Positions 1-9,964 of a DNA stretch of 64,000 nt are shown here, one piece after another. A model generated the notes under the pieces. The model made no database searches and was not told the origin of the DNA. It saw only the letters and a program-made list of their open reading frames with translations. The stretch spans positions 13,089,893 to 13,153,892 of the forward strand of contig NC_035435.2 in the NCBI RefSeq assembly GCF_002127325.2. Direction: 5' to 3'. The position numbers were made by a program, and so were the translations under genes. This stretch comes from Helianthus annuus (lineage: Eukaryota; Streptophyta; Magnoliopsida; Asterales; Asteraceae). The stretch's first letter is position 1. Every line of letters begins with the position of its first letter.

Positions 1-948
1 ACTAAGAAAATAAAACTAACTAAAATGCTGAAAATAAAAATAAAAACAGATAGACAAGATGAATCACTTGGATCTGACTTGTGTGTTAGTGTAACCTTTG
101 ATTATTTTCGCACTTTTACACTTCTTTAAGAGATTATCTTAGTTATTGTAGTAGGCCCCTCTTTTGAAGGCGACATTACCCTCAACCCAGTAGTTTGAGT
201 TAGCAAGGAAACAATCCTAAAGGGTCGGATTATTGAAAGATAATTAATTAAGTTATTAATGCATAATGTGTTAGGCCCCTCTTTTGAAGGCGACGTTACC
301 CTCAGCTAAGTAGTCTGAGTCAGCAGGGATACAATCCTAAATAGCTGGGTTAAAGTTTTAATAGTAGTTTAACTTATGAGGGGATCAAAGAGTTTGGACG
401 CCCGCCATCCAATACCTTTGGGCATTGAAGAAGGTCCTACTAAATTTGACCCAGGTCCCTTGCAGGATCTCTAAACGCTGAACAACGGCAAGACTCTTAC
501 TAAACCGTTCCCTTAACCCCCGACCAGGTAGCCAACTTACCTCCATATAGACCGTGGAGATATGAATGGTGAAAATCTTTATTTTATATAGACAGTAAAA
601 TAATGCCAAGACACCATGGACAAACGATAAGGAAGAATCACCTTCAACATAAGAAACTAGTAATTAAAGTCATTAATACAAAACCAATTAAAAAGTGCAA
701 AAGATTAAAAATAAAACGTATTACACTAAACACTTGTCTTCACCAAGTGATGTAAGAGACTTAGGCAAACATGGCCTTTGATTGTCAAGAACTCTTACGA
801 TCAATCTTGGATCCCGAGACGACTCACACACTATATGATGGACAATGGATGATGGTGGTGGATGATGGTGTTATGGTGGTGGTGGGTGGTGGGTGAAGTG
901 TGAGAGAGGTGGTGTGCCAAGGGATGAGTTGAAATGTCTCCAAGCACT

Positions 949-960
949 CCTATTTATAGG
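949..960 (-). promoter_or_regulatory. TATA box of F LTR1
   Basis: The plus strand reads CCTATTTATAGG, which is CCTATAAATAGG on the minus strand, a textbook plant TATA box. It lies about 480 bp from the U3 end, so transcription would run leftwards. It is conserved in LTR2 and LTR3. Confidence 0.7.
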
Positions 961-976
961 CTGAACAGAAGCTCGG

Positions 977-1192
977 TACGGCCCCGTGCCCGCTGGGCAC
1001 GGCCCCGTGTCCATCCTTGTCTCTCTCCTCATTAATTGTAATTCGCAATTACAATAAATGCGCCCGCAGGAGTCTGACCACGCCCCCGTGTCCACTGGGC
1101 ACGGCCCCGTGGTGGGCAATAGAAGCTTCTAAAGGTTTGTCTTTTCTGCTGCTTCTTGGGCACGACCCCGTGCTCGCTGAGCACGGGGTGTG
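977..1192. promoter_or_regulatory. Three paired 12-bp GC palindromes upstream of the TATA box, LTR1
   Basis: The pairs lie at 977-988/998-1009, 1079-1090/1100-1111 and 1161-1172/1182-1192. The core is CACGGCCCCGTG with variants such as CACGACCCCGTG. In each pair the spacer is 9 bp, giving a 21-bp centre-to-centre distance. On the transcribed (minus) strand the nearest pair begins 17 bp upstream of the TATA box. The CACG half-site resembles plant bZIP/bHLH core motifs. A binding role is inference. Confidence 0.6.
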
Positions 1193-1445
1193 TTCAGTCT
1201 TCTGTGTCCTTGGTTTTGCTTGGGAAGACGCTGTTGAGGGGTCGGCCATTCCACTTTTGTTACTTTTCTTGTATTTATGTTAGATTTTCCTATCTTTTTG
1301 CTTCTTTTGTTAATTTGAGCTCATTTAATCCTGAAAATACAAAAGGAAGACAAGAATATACTTTTTCCAACATTAGTACTAAAAAAGGTTAGTTTTATGC
1401 CACATTTGATATAATTTATATGTTGCATTTTGCGCATATCAAATA

Positions 1446-1456
1446 CCCCCACACTT
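1446..1456 (-). other. Polypurine tract of F, copy 1
   Basis: On the minus strand AAGTGTGGGGG directly precedes the LTR start TGATATGCGC with only a few bases between. A preceding GCTTGAGGACAAGC inverted repeat is typical of the 3' end of Athila/Tat elements. Confidence 0.75.
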
Positions 1457-2692
1457 GAATCTTTGCTTGTCCTCAAGCAAAACTCTTTATAATGTGGCTT
1501 TATTCACTCCCAAATGGAATGGGTAGAAGAGAAGGTTTTTGGGCTTGTTATAGAGTGTCGGGATTTCCAAGATTCTTTATTGAGGTTTTATTTTTATTTA
1601 TTTACAATCCTATTCGGCATGATTTATTAAGAACATCCTTTAAGAAGAATTACTTATTTGGGCATAACATACCTATTTAAAATCTCATATATATACAAGT
1701 TCACATACCTCACGGGAGATCACTTAACACTCGGCCGAAGGTGTATTTTTTTAGTGAATCACTCGAGAGCGGCATGGAACTTACTTCTACCATAAGCTTG
1801 CCAAGCAATCAATCCTCCTCCTTTTTAACTATATACCTTTGTAAATATCAAGAGGACTTTATGGGTTTTTTTTGGATTAGGCTAAAGGTGGGTGGTTGGG
1901 TTAGTGGCTAGTAAAAACGGAGAAAGGCGTAACAAACGTTGGTTTGAAAGACTTTTTATTTTTCCTATTTTTATTTTATTTCGATGGGTTGTTCAAACAA
2001 AGATATCTGATAAACTTTGTTTTTATAGCTTCATCGAATTTTTTTTAAGGAAGTCATAAGAGAACCGAACGTTGTTACTAAAAAAAATAAAATAAAAAGG
2101 TTTAGGTGGGTAAAAAGGGTTGTTTTGGGTTAAGAAATGAAAAGGTTTAGGCTCAAAGGGGTTAACTAGGGGGATTTTGGTTAGGTGGTAAAAAAAAGGA
2201 AAATAATGGTGTAGAATGAAAAAGGGTTAGTCCTAATGCCTCCATCATTTACTTAGTCGGGTTTAAGTTGGTAAGGACCGGGAATGTATTGTTGTGGCAA
2301 GTTCTAGAGTCGTATGAACCAAGCGGCTATTCACACAAGAAAAGAAAAATGAGCATTTAGTCGAAAGATATATATATTTGTATGCTCGTTAAAGGCTCAA
2401 AACTCACTTTTGTGGGAAAAGGGTTTTTATGTGATCAAGTATATATAATCGTATTTTAACTAAGTTTGTCATGCCTTTTCATAATTTTCTTATGTTGGTT
2501 CTTTTTATCACGACGCTATCGGCTGTAAATTTGTAAAAATATAACCTTATTAAGACTTGAATTCCCAACTTAAACTTAGACAAGTAAAAAAAATGAAATT
2601 TTTTTTGGAAAAAATTTGGGGTGATTAGCGGTTCCAATAGAGTTTTGTGTAAGGCTTGTTATTAGGACTTGCAAAATTCAAGGTTTTAGCAT

Positions 2693-2735
2693 CCCCCCCC
2701 ACACTTAAATTACACATTGTCCTCAATGTGTCCCA
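2693..2735 (-). other. Internal polypurine-tract-like block, copy 1
   Basis: On the minus strand TTGAGGACAATGTGTAATTT is followed by AAGTGTGGGGGGG, the same layout as the LTR-adjacent polypurine tract, but about 1.25 kb inside the element. It could be a second plus-strand priming site or the relic of an older 3' end. Confidence 0.5.
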
Positions 2736-2809
2736 AAAATAAGTTTTTAGGTTGATTGAATGTATAAAATGGTGTTAAAAGCATAATTTTATGTTTCTGG
2801 CAGTCTGGA

Positions 2810-2994
2810 CACGGCCCCGTGGGGACCGGGCACAGCCCAGTGTTCAGGTGCCAGTGACAAAAATTTAAGAAAGAAACAGAAACCTGGGCACGGGGGCGTG
2901 TTCAGTGATCACGTCCCCGTGTCCAGTTACCTAAACTGGGCGATTTGCTGCAGATTGTGCAGCACGGGGCCGTGTTGGGTGGACACGGCCCGTG
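2810..2994. repeat. Three paired GC palindromes, F internal 1
   Basis: Pairs at 2810-2821/2831-2842, 2889-2900/2910-2921 and 2963-2974/2984-2994. All have 9-bp spacers. In the second pair the two members (CACGGGGGCGTG and CACGTCCCCGTG) are nearly complementary to each other, so the pair could also form one long hairpin. Confidence 0.6.
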
Positions 2995-3326
2995 GTGAGC
3001 CTACTGTAATGAGAGATTGTTGTCGGATTGCTCTATTTTAGTGCATGGGGCTATGTTTCTCGTTTCCCTTGTTATCCTTCACCATCCAGAGTGTGTTTTA
3101 TTTATTACAACACCATCCAAACCTTAAAACCATCATTTCATTCGTAGAGAGAATTACACAAGTTCCTAGAAAAGTAAAAAGAAATAAAAGGGAAAAATCT
3201 TAACTAGATAGGTCAGGAGGTACATAAAGTTATCATAAAGAGTTCTACTTCTTTGTTGTGAAAATTTCGGAAATAGTTTCCCGGTGTAGTAGGACTCTTG
3301 GCCGATGGTTTTCTTCCTAGATGTTG

Positions 3327-3764
3327 TTAAAGCCATTCTTCTATCTCCCTTGGGAGGAAGAAGGCGGCTTCATTTTCCTCAACATCTCGCGGAGGAGGGG
3401 GAACACCCACCGGGACTCCTTGCACTATCCCTTGTGGAGGCTCCGGGTGTATGGCGTACCATTCAGCGGGTATGATGACTTCGGGAACCATGTTCCATGC
3501 CTTTTGGGTTATTATAGGTACCAAAGGAGGAGAGGCGGGAAGGTTTAACCTCTGGTGCAATAGGTTTACTTCTCGGAGACACCCTTCCAGTCCCACCGTT
3601 AGATGGTTGATACGGTCGACCAATGCTTCTTCCACCCCCGTCATTTCATCAATAGCCTCTCTTAGGGCGTAAACATAGTTTACAAGAGAGTCTTATGCCG
3701 TTGATGATCTCCTCCCCTTTCGGTTATTTTTTGATGAAGACGTCCCACTTGTCCTGCTTGCCAT
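3327..3764 (-). pseudogene. Short gag-like/unknown ORF of F, copy 1 (one in-frame stop)
   Basis: I read this from an ATG at 3764-3762 with the product starting MASRTSGTSS. A TAA at 3695-3693 interrupts it, and the longest open part starts at 3644 (105 aa, MTGVEEALVDRINHLTVGLE...). The open part has a heptad-like helical start and a proline-rich C-terminal third. The second copy (8920-9356) has sense codon GAA where this one has TAA, which shows the stop is recent. I do not recognise a named domain. Position downstream of the zinc-knuckle-like ORF on the minus strand suggests a structural protein of the element. Confidence 0.5.
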
Positions 3765-3817
3765 TTCTGGGGAAATAGACCGAAAAGAGCTCAATTTTTA
3801 CGAAACAGTACCTCGAA

Positions 3818-3850
3818 CACGACCCCGTGCTTGCTGAGCACGGCCCCGTG
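3818..3850. repeat. Paired GC palindrome, F internal 1
   Basis: CACGACCCCGTG and CACGGCCCCGTG with a 9-bp spacer (CTTGCTGAG), 21 bp centre to centre. It lies just upstream of the ATG of the minus-strand ORF at 3764. Confidence 0.55.
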
Positions 3851-4232
3851 TCCAGTTGTCTGCAGGTTTTTAGATTAAGGAATCTTGGAGTTTTAAATTA
3901 TTTTCACGGTTTTTAGTCGAGTTTTTAAGCACAGATAATTTAAAACAAAGTTGCACAACTTATTTTGAGTAAGATCCCTTGGATAATAACCTTACAAACT
4001 TAACACTAAAGGTTGGAATCATGAAGTTTCCAAGCTTTAATGGAGGAAATGGTTGAAAAATTGAAAGCGAAGGTAATGAACAAAAGTGGGAAAAGACAAG
4101 ATGGTTCGTGGAACCTTCTTTTAGAAATTACCTAGGATAGTATGAGTGAAGATCCCAGGTATCTCTGTCTTTTGAAGTGGTCAAAATGAGCAGGAATCAC
4201 GCTGCATTTAAAGAAAACGACAGCGCGTTGGA

Positions 4233-4366
4233 CGCGGCCCCGTGTTGGTTGGACATGGCCCCGTGTGCAGTTAAAATCCTGACACATTTTGTCCGTATTC
4301 TGACAAAATCAGAAGAGAATCTTTTAGGTGGACACGGGGGCGTGCTGACCTGGACATGGCCCCGTG
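4233..4366. repeat. Two paired GC palindromes, F internal 1
   Basis: Pairs at 4233-4244/4254-4265 (21 bp spacing) and 4333-4344/4355-4366 (22 bp, the only pair with a 10-bp spacer). The second pair is inside the 3' end of the 4324-5046 ORF and is translated there. Confidence 0.55.
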
Positions 4367-5046
4367 TCTGGAAGCTGTCTTATGGTGTTTTTCTGTTTAC
4401 TAAGGAACTTATTTGTATCGGGTGGTTCCTTACTGGTTGGAACAACCCCAAAGTGCCTAAGATACCCAAATTGCTCTAGACTAAGACGAGAACGTAAGAG
4501 GTTGTCGGTGAAGGTAATTCCTATGTTTATTTTAGGTGGACAAGTACAACCCTTTCCCGGGCTCTCGTTAAAGAAGGTGTATGCCGAATCGCTCAGGTCT
4601 ATGTATGCATCGAACGAAGTCGATGGAGAGTCCTTCACGGCACAATCGACACAGGGACGACTATCGTCCAAGTCTTTGCTAGAGTCGAAGGTATTATCGG
4701 GAGCAACGAGGTTGTTTGAATGCGATCCAAACACTTCTTCTTGGTTATTGTCTTGAGATGAATTTAGAAAATCCATCATAAGTTCTTTTAACCAATTAAG
4801 AATCAGATCTTCTAGTTGAAATAGTTCATCAAGAAGCATTTCTCCTAAAATATCTGGTTGGGCGCCTTCGAGGGAGAGATAAGGGTTATTTTTACTTTCG
4901 CCCCTCTTAAGGATACAGGGAAACGATGGGTTTATATAGTGGGGCTTATAGTTTAGAAAATAACATTCTAATTCTTTATGTCCGCCTCCACATAATTGAC
5001 ACCATGTACCATAAGAGTGCCGAAAGTAAAAAAAAATCGTCATCAC
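4324..5046 (-). CDS. Gag-like protein of F with a CCHC-like zinc knuckle, copy 1
   Basis: 240 aa. Residues about 16-28 read CQLCGGGHKELEC, a CX2CX3HX4C zinc-knuckle-like motif one residue shorter than the classic retroviral spacing. The middle is acidic and rich in D, S and N. The C-terminal tail is translation of a GC palindrome pair (DTGPCPG...). Copy 2 (9965-10642) has a longer N-terminus (MVNSDTKTSG...), and here extra A bases in a poly-A run near 5030 shift that start out of frame. A nucleic-acid-binding Gag role fits the motif and position near the primer site, but the protein is short and no capsid domain is obvious. Confidence 0.5.
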   Translation of the reverse strand: MMTIFFYFRHSYGTWCQLCGGGHKELECYFLNYKPHYINPSFPCILKRGESKNNPYLSLEGAQPDILGEMLLDELFQLEDLILNWLKELMMDFLNSSQDNNQEEVFGSHSNNLVAPDNTFDSSKDLDDSRPCVDCAVKDSPSTSFDAYIDLSDSAYTFFNESPGKGCTCPPKINIGITFTDNLLRSRLSLEQFGYLRHFGVVPTSKEPPDTNKFLSKQKNTIRQLPDTGPCPGQHAPVST

Positions 5047-5115
5047 TCATTTTTGTGTCAGAATTTACCAACCATCGGGATCTTACGATTCTGTTTTAAG
5101 AAACTGAATCTTGGG

Positions 5116-5229
5116 CACGGGGGCGTGTTGAGTGGACACGGCCCTATGTTCAGCTTACTGTCTGACTTAAAACAGGATTGCCAGTTCCAAAGATTGGGCA
5201 CAGGGCGTGTTCAGCGGGCACGGCCCGTG
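5116..5229. repeat. Two paired GC palindromes near the primer site, F internal 1
   Basis: Pairs at 5116-5127/5137-5148 (21 bp) and 5199-5209/5219-5229 (20 bp, because both palindromes are 11-bp versions). They lie in the leader between the primer site and the gag-like ORF. Confidence 0.55.
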
Positions 5230-5334
5230 CTGAGTTCTGCAGAAGCTGAAAAATTAAATAAATCCTAAAAATTAAAAAGAAAATAAAAAAAATGATTAGG
5301 CCGTTGATTCCTAACTTTCTTAAAATCCTTGTGT

Positions 5335-5351
5335 TCCCGGCAACGGCGCCA
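5335..5351 (-). other. Primer-binding site of F, copy 1 (tRNA-Asp)
   Basis: On the minus strand TGGCGCCGTTGCCGGGA complements the 3' end of plant tRNA-Asp. It is followed on the plus strand by the LTR2 edge at 5361. Athila elements are known to use this primer. Confidence 0.8.
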
Positions 5352-6559
5352 AAAACTTGATGTGCGTGAAGTGTGTTATAATTTGGATGTATATTTTATG
5401 CCCATTTTACACTTTTAGCCAAGTTTTAAATTTATAAAACACGATATTTACTAACACTAAACACACATATGGGCAAGTGCACCCATCGTGGACGTAGTAT
5501 AGTGTTGGTAAGATACCGAGGTCGTCCAAGGACACAAGAGCTTTTAGTACCGGTTTATCCTCAACGTCTAATTAAACCAAAATGTTAGAAAAAGATTTTT
5601 TTTAAACTAAGAAAATAAAACTAACTAAAATGCTGAAAATAAAAATAAAAATAAAAACAGATAGACAAGATGAATCACTTGGATCCAACTCGTATGTTAG
5701 TGTAACCTTTGATTATTTTCGCACTTTTGCACTTGTTTAAGAGATTATCTTAGTTATTGTAGTAGGCCCCTCTTTTGAAGGCGACGTTACCCTCAACCCA
5801 GTAGTTTGAGTCAGCAAGGATACAATCCTAAAGGATCGGATTATTGAAAGATAATTAATTAAGTTATTAATGCATAATGTGGTAGGCCCCTCATTTGAAG
5901 GCGACGTTACCCCAGCTAAGTAGTCTAGGTCAGCAGGGATACAGCCCTAAATAGCTGGGTTAAAGTTTTAATAGGAGTTTAACTTATGAGGGGATCAAAG
6001 AGTTTAGACCCCTGCCATCCAATACATTTAGGCATTGAAGGAGGTCCTACTAAATTTGACCCAGGTCCCTTGCAGGATCTCTAAACGCTGAACAACGGCA
6101 AGACTCTTACCAAACCGTTCCCTTAACCCCCGACCAGGTAGCAAACATACCTCCATATAGACCGTGGAGATATGTATGGTGAAAATCTTTTGTTTTATAT
6201 AGACAGTAAAATAATGCCAAGACACCACGGACAAACGATAAGGAAGAATCACATTCAACATTAGAAACTAGTAATTAAGGTCATTAATACAAAACCAATT
6301 AAAAAGTGAAAAAGATTAAAAATAAGAAGTATTACACTAAACACTTGTCTTCACCAAGTGATGTAAGAGACTTAGGCTAACATGGCCTTTGATTGTCAAG
6401 AACTCTTACAATCAATCTTGGATCCCGAGACGACTCACACACTCTATGATGGACAATGGAAGATGGTGGTGGATGATGGTGTTATGGTGGTGGTGGGTGG
6501 TGGGTGAAGTGTGAGAGAGGTGGTGTGCCAAGGGATGAGTTGAAATGTCTCCAAGCACT

Positions 6560-6571
6560 CCTATTTATAGG
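6560..6571 (-). promoter_or_regulatory. TATA box of F LTR2
   Basis: Same CCTATAAATAGG on the minus strand as in LTR1. Confidence 0.7.
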
Positions 6572-6588
6572 CTGAACAGAAGCTCGGG

Positions 6589-6783
6589 CACGGCCCCGTG
6601 TCCATCCTTGTCTCTCTCCTCATTAATTGTAATTCGCAATTACAATAAATGCGCCTGCAGGAGTCTGACCACGCCCCCGTGTCCACTGGGCATGACCCCG
6701 TAGTGGGCAATAGAAGCTTCTAAAAGTTTGTCTTTTCTGCTGCTTCTTCGGCACGGCCCCGTGCTCGCTGAGCACGGGGCGTG
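6589..6783. promoter_or_regulatory. GC palindrome cluster upstream of the TATA box, LTR2
   Basis: A single palindrome at 6589-6600 replaces the pair seen in LTR1 and LTR3, and pairs remain at 6670-6681/6691-6702 and 6752-6763/6773-6783, both with 9-bp spacers. Confidence 0.6.
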
Positions 6784-7037
6784 TTCAGTCTTCTGTGTCC
6801 TTGGTTTTGCTTGGGAAGATGCTGTTGAGGGGTCGGGCATTCCACTTTTGTTCCTTTTCTTGTATTTATGTTAGATTTTGCTGTCTTTTTGCTTCTTTTG
6901 TTAATTTGAGCTCATTAATCCTGAAAATACAAAAGGAAGACAAAAACATACTTTTTTCCAACATTAGTACTAAAAAAGGGTTAGTTTTATGTCACATTTG
7001 ATATAATTTATATGTTGCATTTTGCGCATATCAAATA

Positions 7038-7048
7038 CCCCCACACTT
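7038..7048 (-). other. Polypurine tract of F, copy 2
   Basis: AAGTGTGGGGG on the minus strand next to the U3 start of LTR2, as in copy 1. Confidence 0.75.
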
Positions 7049-8286
7049 GAATCTTTGCTTGTCCTCAAGCAAAACTCTTTATAATGTGGCGTTATTCACT
7101 CCCAAATGGAATGGGTAGAAGAGAAAGTTTTTGGGCTTGTCATAGAGTGTCGGGATTTCCAAGATTCTTTATTGAGGTTTTATTTTTATTTATTTATAAT
7201 CCTATTCGGCATGATTTATTAAGAACATTCTCTAAGAAGAATTACTTATTTGGGCATAACATACCTTTTTAAAATCTCATATATATACAAGTTCACATAC
7301 CTCACGGGAGATCACTTAACACTCGGCCGAAGGTGTATTTTTTTAGTGAACACTCGAGAGCGGCATGGAACTTACTTCTACCATAAGCTTGCCAAGCAAT
7401 CAATCCTCCTCCTTTTTAACTATATACCTTTGTAAATATCAAGAGGACTTTATGGGTTTTTTTTGGCTTGGGCTAAAGGTGGGTGGTTGGGTTAGTGGTT
7501 AGTAAAAAGGGCGAAAGGCGTAACAAACGTTGGTTTGAAAGACTTTTTATTTTTCCTATTTTTATTTTATTTCGATGGGTTGTTCAAACAAAGATATCTG
7601 ATAAACTTTGTTTTTATAGCTTCATCGAATTTTTTTTTAAGGAATCCATAAGAGAACCGAACGTTGTTACTAAAAAAAAAATAAAATAAAAAGGTTTTGG
7701 TGGGTAAAAAAGGTTGTTTTGGGTTAAGAAATGAAAAGGTTTAGGCTCAAAGGGGTTAACTAGGGGGATTTTGGTTAGGTGGTAAAAAAAAAGGGAAAAT
7801 AATGGTGTAGAATGAAAAATGGTTAGTCCTAATGCCTCTATCATTTACTTAGTCGGGTTTAAGTTGGTAAGGACCGGGAATGTATTGTTGTGGCAAGTTC
7901 TAGAGTCGTATGAACCAAGCGGCTATTCACACAAGAAACGAAAAATGAGTATTTAGTGGAAAGATATATATATTTGTATGCTCGTTAAAGGCTCAAAACT
8001 CACTTTTGTGGGAAAAGGGTTTTTATGCGATCAAGTATATATAATCGTATTTTAACTAAGTTTGTCATGCCTTTTCATAATTTTCTTATGTTGGTTCTTT
8101 TTATGACGACGCTATCGGTTGTAAATTTGTAAAAATATAACCTTATTAAGACTTGAATTCCCAACTTAAACTTAGACAAGTAAAAAAAATAAAAATTTTT
8201 TTGGAAAAAATTTGGGGTGATTAGCGGTTCCAATAGAGTTTTGTGTAAGGCTTGTTATTAGGACTTGCAAAATTCAAGGTTTTAGC

Positions 8287-8325
8287 ATCCCCCCACACTT
8301 AAATTACACGTTGTCCTCAATGTGG
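8287..8325 (-). other. Internal polypurine-tract-like block, copy 2
   Basis: Conserved counterpart of 2693-2735, with a shorter G run (five G bases). Confidence 0.5.
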
Positions 8326-8403
8326 CCCAAAAATAAGTTTTTAGGTTGATTGAATGTGTAAAATGGTGTTAAAAGCATAATTTTATGTTACTGGCAGTCT
8401 GGA

Positions 8404-8588
8404 CACGGCCCCGTGGGGACCGGGTATGGTCCCGTGTTCAGGTGCCAGTGACAAAAATTTAAGAAAGAAACAGAAACCTGGGCATGGGGGCGTGTTCAGT
8501 GAACACGTCCCCGTGTCCAGTTACCTGAACTGGGTGATTTGCTGCAGATTGTGCTGCACGGGGCCGTGTTGGGTGGACATGGCCCGTG
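8404..8588. repeat. Three paired GC palindromes, F internal 2
   Basis: Pairs at 8404-8415/8425-8436, 8483-8494/8504-8515 and 8557-8568/8578-8588. Individual bases have drifted (TATGGTCCCGTG, CATGGGGGCGTG), but every spacer is still 9 bp. Confidence 0.6.
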
Positions 8589-8919
8589 CTGAGCCTACTG
8601 TAATGAGAGATTGTTGTCGGATTGCTCTGTTTTAGTGCATGGGGCTATGTTTCTCGTTTCCCTTGTTATCCTTCACCATCCAGAGTGTGTTTTATTTATT
8701 ACAACACCATCCAAACCTAAAACCATCATTTCATTCATAGAGAGAATTATACAAGTTCCTAGAAAAGTAAAAAGAAATAAAAGCGAAAAATCTTAACTAG
8801 ATAGGTCAGGAGGTACATAAAGTTATCATAAAGAGTTCTACTTCTTTGTTGCGAAAATTTCGGGAATAGTTTCCCAATGTAGTAGGACTCTTGGCCGTTG
8901 GTTTTCTTCCTAGATGTTG

Positions 8920-9356
8920 TTAAAGCCATTCTTCTATCTCCCTTGGGAGGAAGAAGACGGCTTCATTTTCCTCAACATCTCGCGGAGGAGGGGGAACACC
9001 CACCAGGACTCCTTGCACTATCCCTTGTGGAGGCTCCGGGTGTATGGCGTACCATTCGGCGGGTATGATGACTTCAGGGACCACGTTCCATGCCCTTTGA
9101 GTTATTATAGGTACCAAAGGAGGAGAGGCGAGAAGGTTTAACCTCTGGTGCAAGAGGTTTACTTCTCGGAGACACCCTTCCAGTCCCACCGTTAGATGGT
9201 TGATACGGTCGACCAATGCTTCTTCCACCCCCGTCATTTCATCAATAGCCTCTCTTAGGGCGTAAACATAGTTTACAAGAGAGTCTTCTGCCGTTGATGA
9301 TCTCCTCCCCTGTCAGTTATTTCTTGATGAAGACGTCCCGCTTGTCCTGCTTGCCA
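8920..9356 (-). pseudogene. Short gag-like/unknown ORF of F, copy 2 (one in-frame stop)
   Basis: Copy of 3327-3764 with ATG at 9356-9354. A TGA at 9315-9313 stands where copy 1 has CGA, and the position of copy 1's TAA is an intact GAA here. The open part from 9237 encodes 105 aa. The two copies therefore carry different single nonsense mutations, and an ancestor with neither would be open over the whole span. Product unrecognised. Confidence 0.5.
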
Positions 9357-9964
9357 TTTCTGGGGAAATAGACCGAAAAGAGCTCAATTTTTTCGAAACA
9401 GTACCTCGGACACGGCCCCGTGCTTGCTGAGCATGGCCCCGTGTCTAGTTGTCTGTAGGTTTTTAGATTAAGGAATCTTGGAGTTTTAAATTATTTTCAT
9501 GGTTTTTAGTCGAGTTTTTAAGCACAGATAATTTAAAACAAAGTTGCACAACTTATTTTGAGTAAGATCCCATGGATAATAACCTTACAAACTTTACACT
9601 AAAGGTTGGAATCATGAAGTTTCCAAGATTTAATGGAGGAAATGGTTGAAAAATTGAAAGCGAAGGTAATGAACAAAAGTGGGAAAAGACAAGATGGTTC
9701 TTGGAACCTTCTTTTAGAACTTACCTAGGATAGTATGAGTGAAGATCCCAGGAATCTCTGTCTTTTGAAGTGTTCAAAATGAGCAGGAATTAGGCTGCAT
9801 TTAAAGAAAACGACAGCGCGTTGGACACGGCCCCGTGTGCAGTTAAAATCCTGACACATTTTATCCGTATTCTGACAAAATCAGAAGAGAATCTTTTAGG
9901 TGGACACGGGGGCGTGCTGACCTGGACATGGCCCCGTGTCTGGAAGCTGTCTTATGGTGTTTTT

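Larger units (their letters stand above)
1..1441 (-). repeat. F LTR1 (3' LTR of the minus-strand array, left part missing)
   Basis: Base 1 matches position 5606 of LTR2, so about 245 bp are outside the window. The U3 end is at 1441 (GCGCATATCA on the plus strand), next to the polypurine tract. A direct repeat of roughly 115 bp (core GGCCCCTCTTTTGAAGGCGA) occurs twice near 154 and 274. Three paired GC palindromes lie at 977-1192 upstream of a TATA box. Confidence 0.85.
1442..5360 (-). mobile_element. F internal region 1
   Basis: Internal region between LTR1 and LTR2, with the polypurine tract at its left end and the tRNA-Asp primer site at its right end. Two short ORFs on the minus strand (3327-3764 and 4324-5046) are the only coding signal. 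The part from 1457 to 2692 and the parts between ORFs are AT-rich and non-coding, with no protein motif I recognise. Eight paired GC palindromes are scattered from 2810 to 5229. Confidence 0.75.
5361..7033 (-). repeat. F LTR2 (complete, 1673 bp)
   Basis: The plus strand begins TGTGCGTGAA and ends GCGCATATCA. It serves as shared LTR between the two internal regions. Relative to LTR3 it lacks one 21-bp palindrome repeat at 6589-6600. Confidence 0.9.

Noticed and set aside
871..1283. Short ORFs on both strands rich in TGPCP or GHGGV motifs
   Set aside because: They are translations of the GC palindrome pairs inside the LTR. They start and stop at random, and they are not conserved as proteins between LTR copies.
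977..5229. CRISPR-like array
   Set aside because: The palindromes are dispersed and paired with constant rather than unique spacers, and the sequence is a plant retrotransposon.
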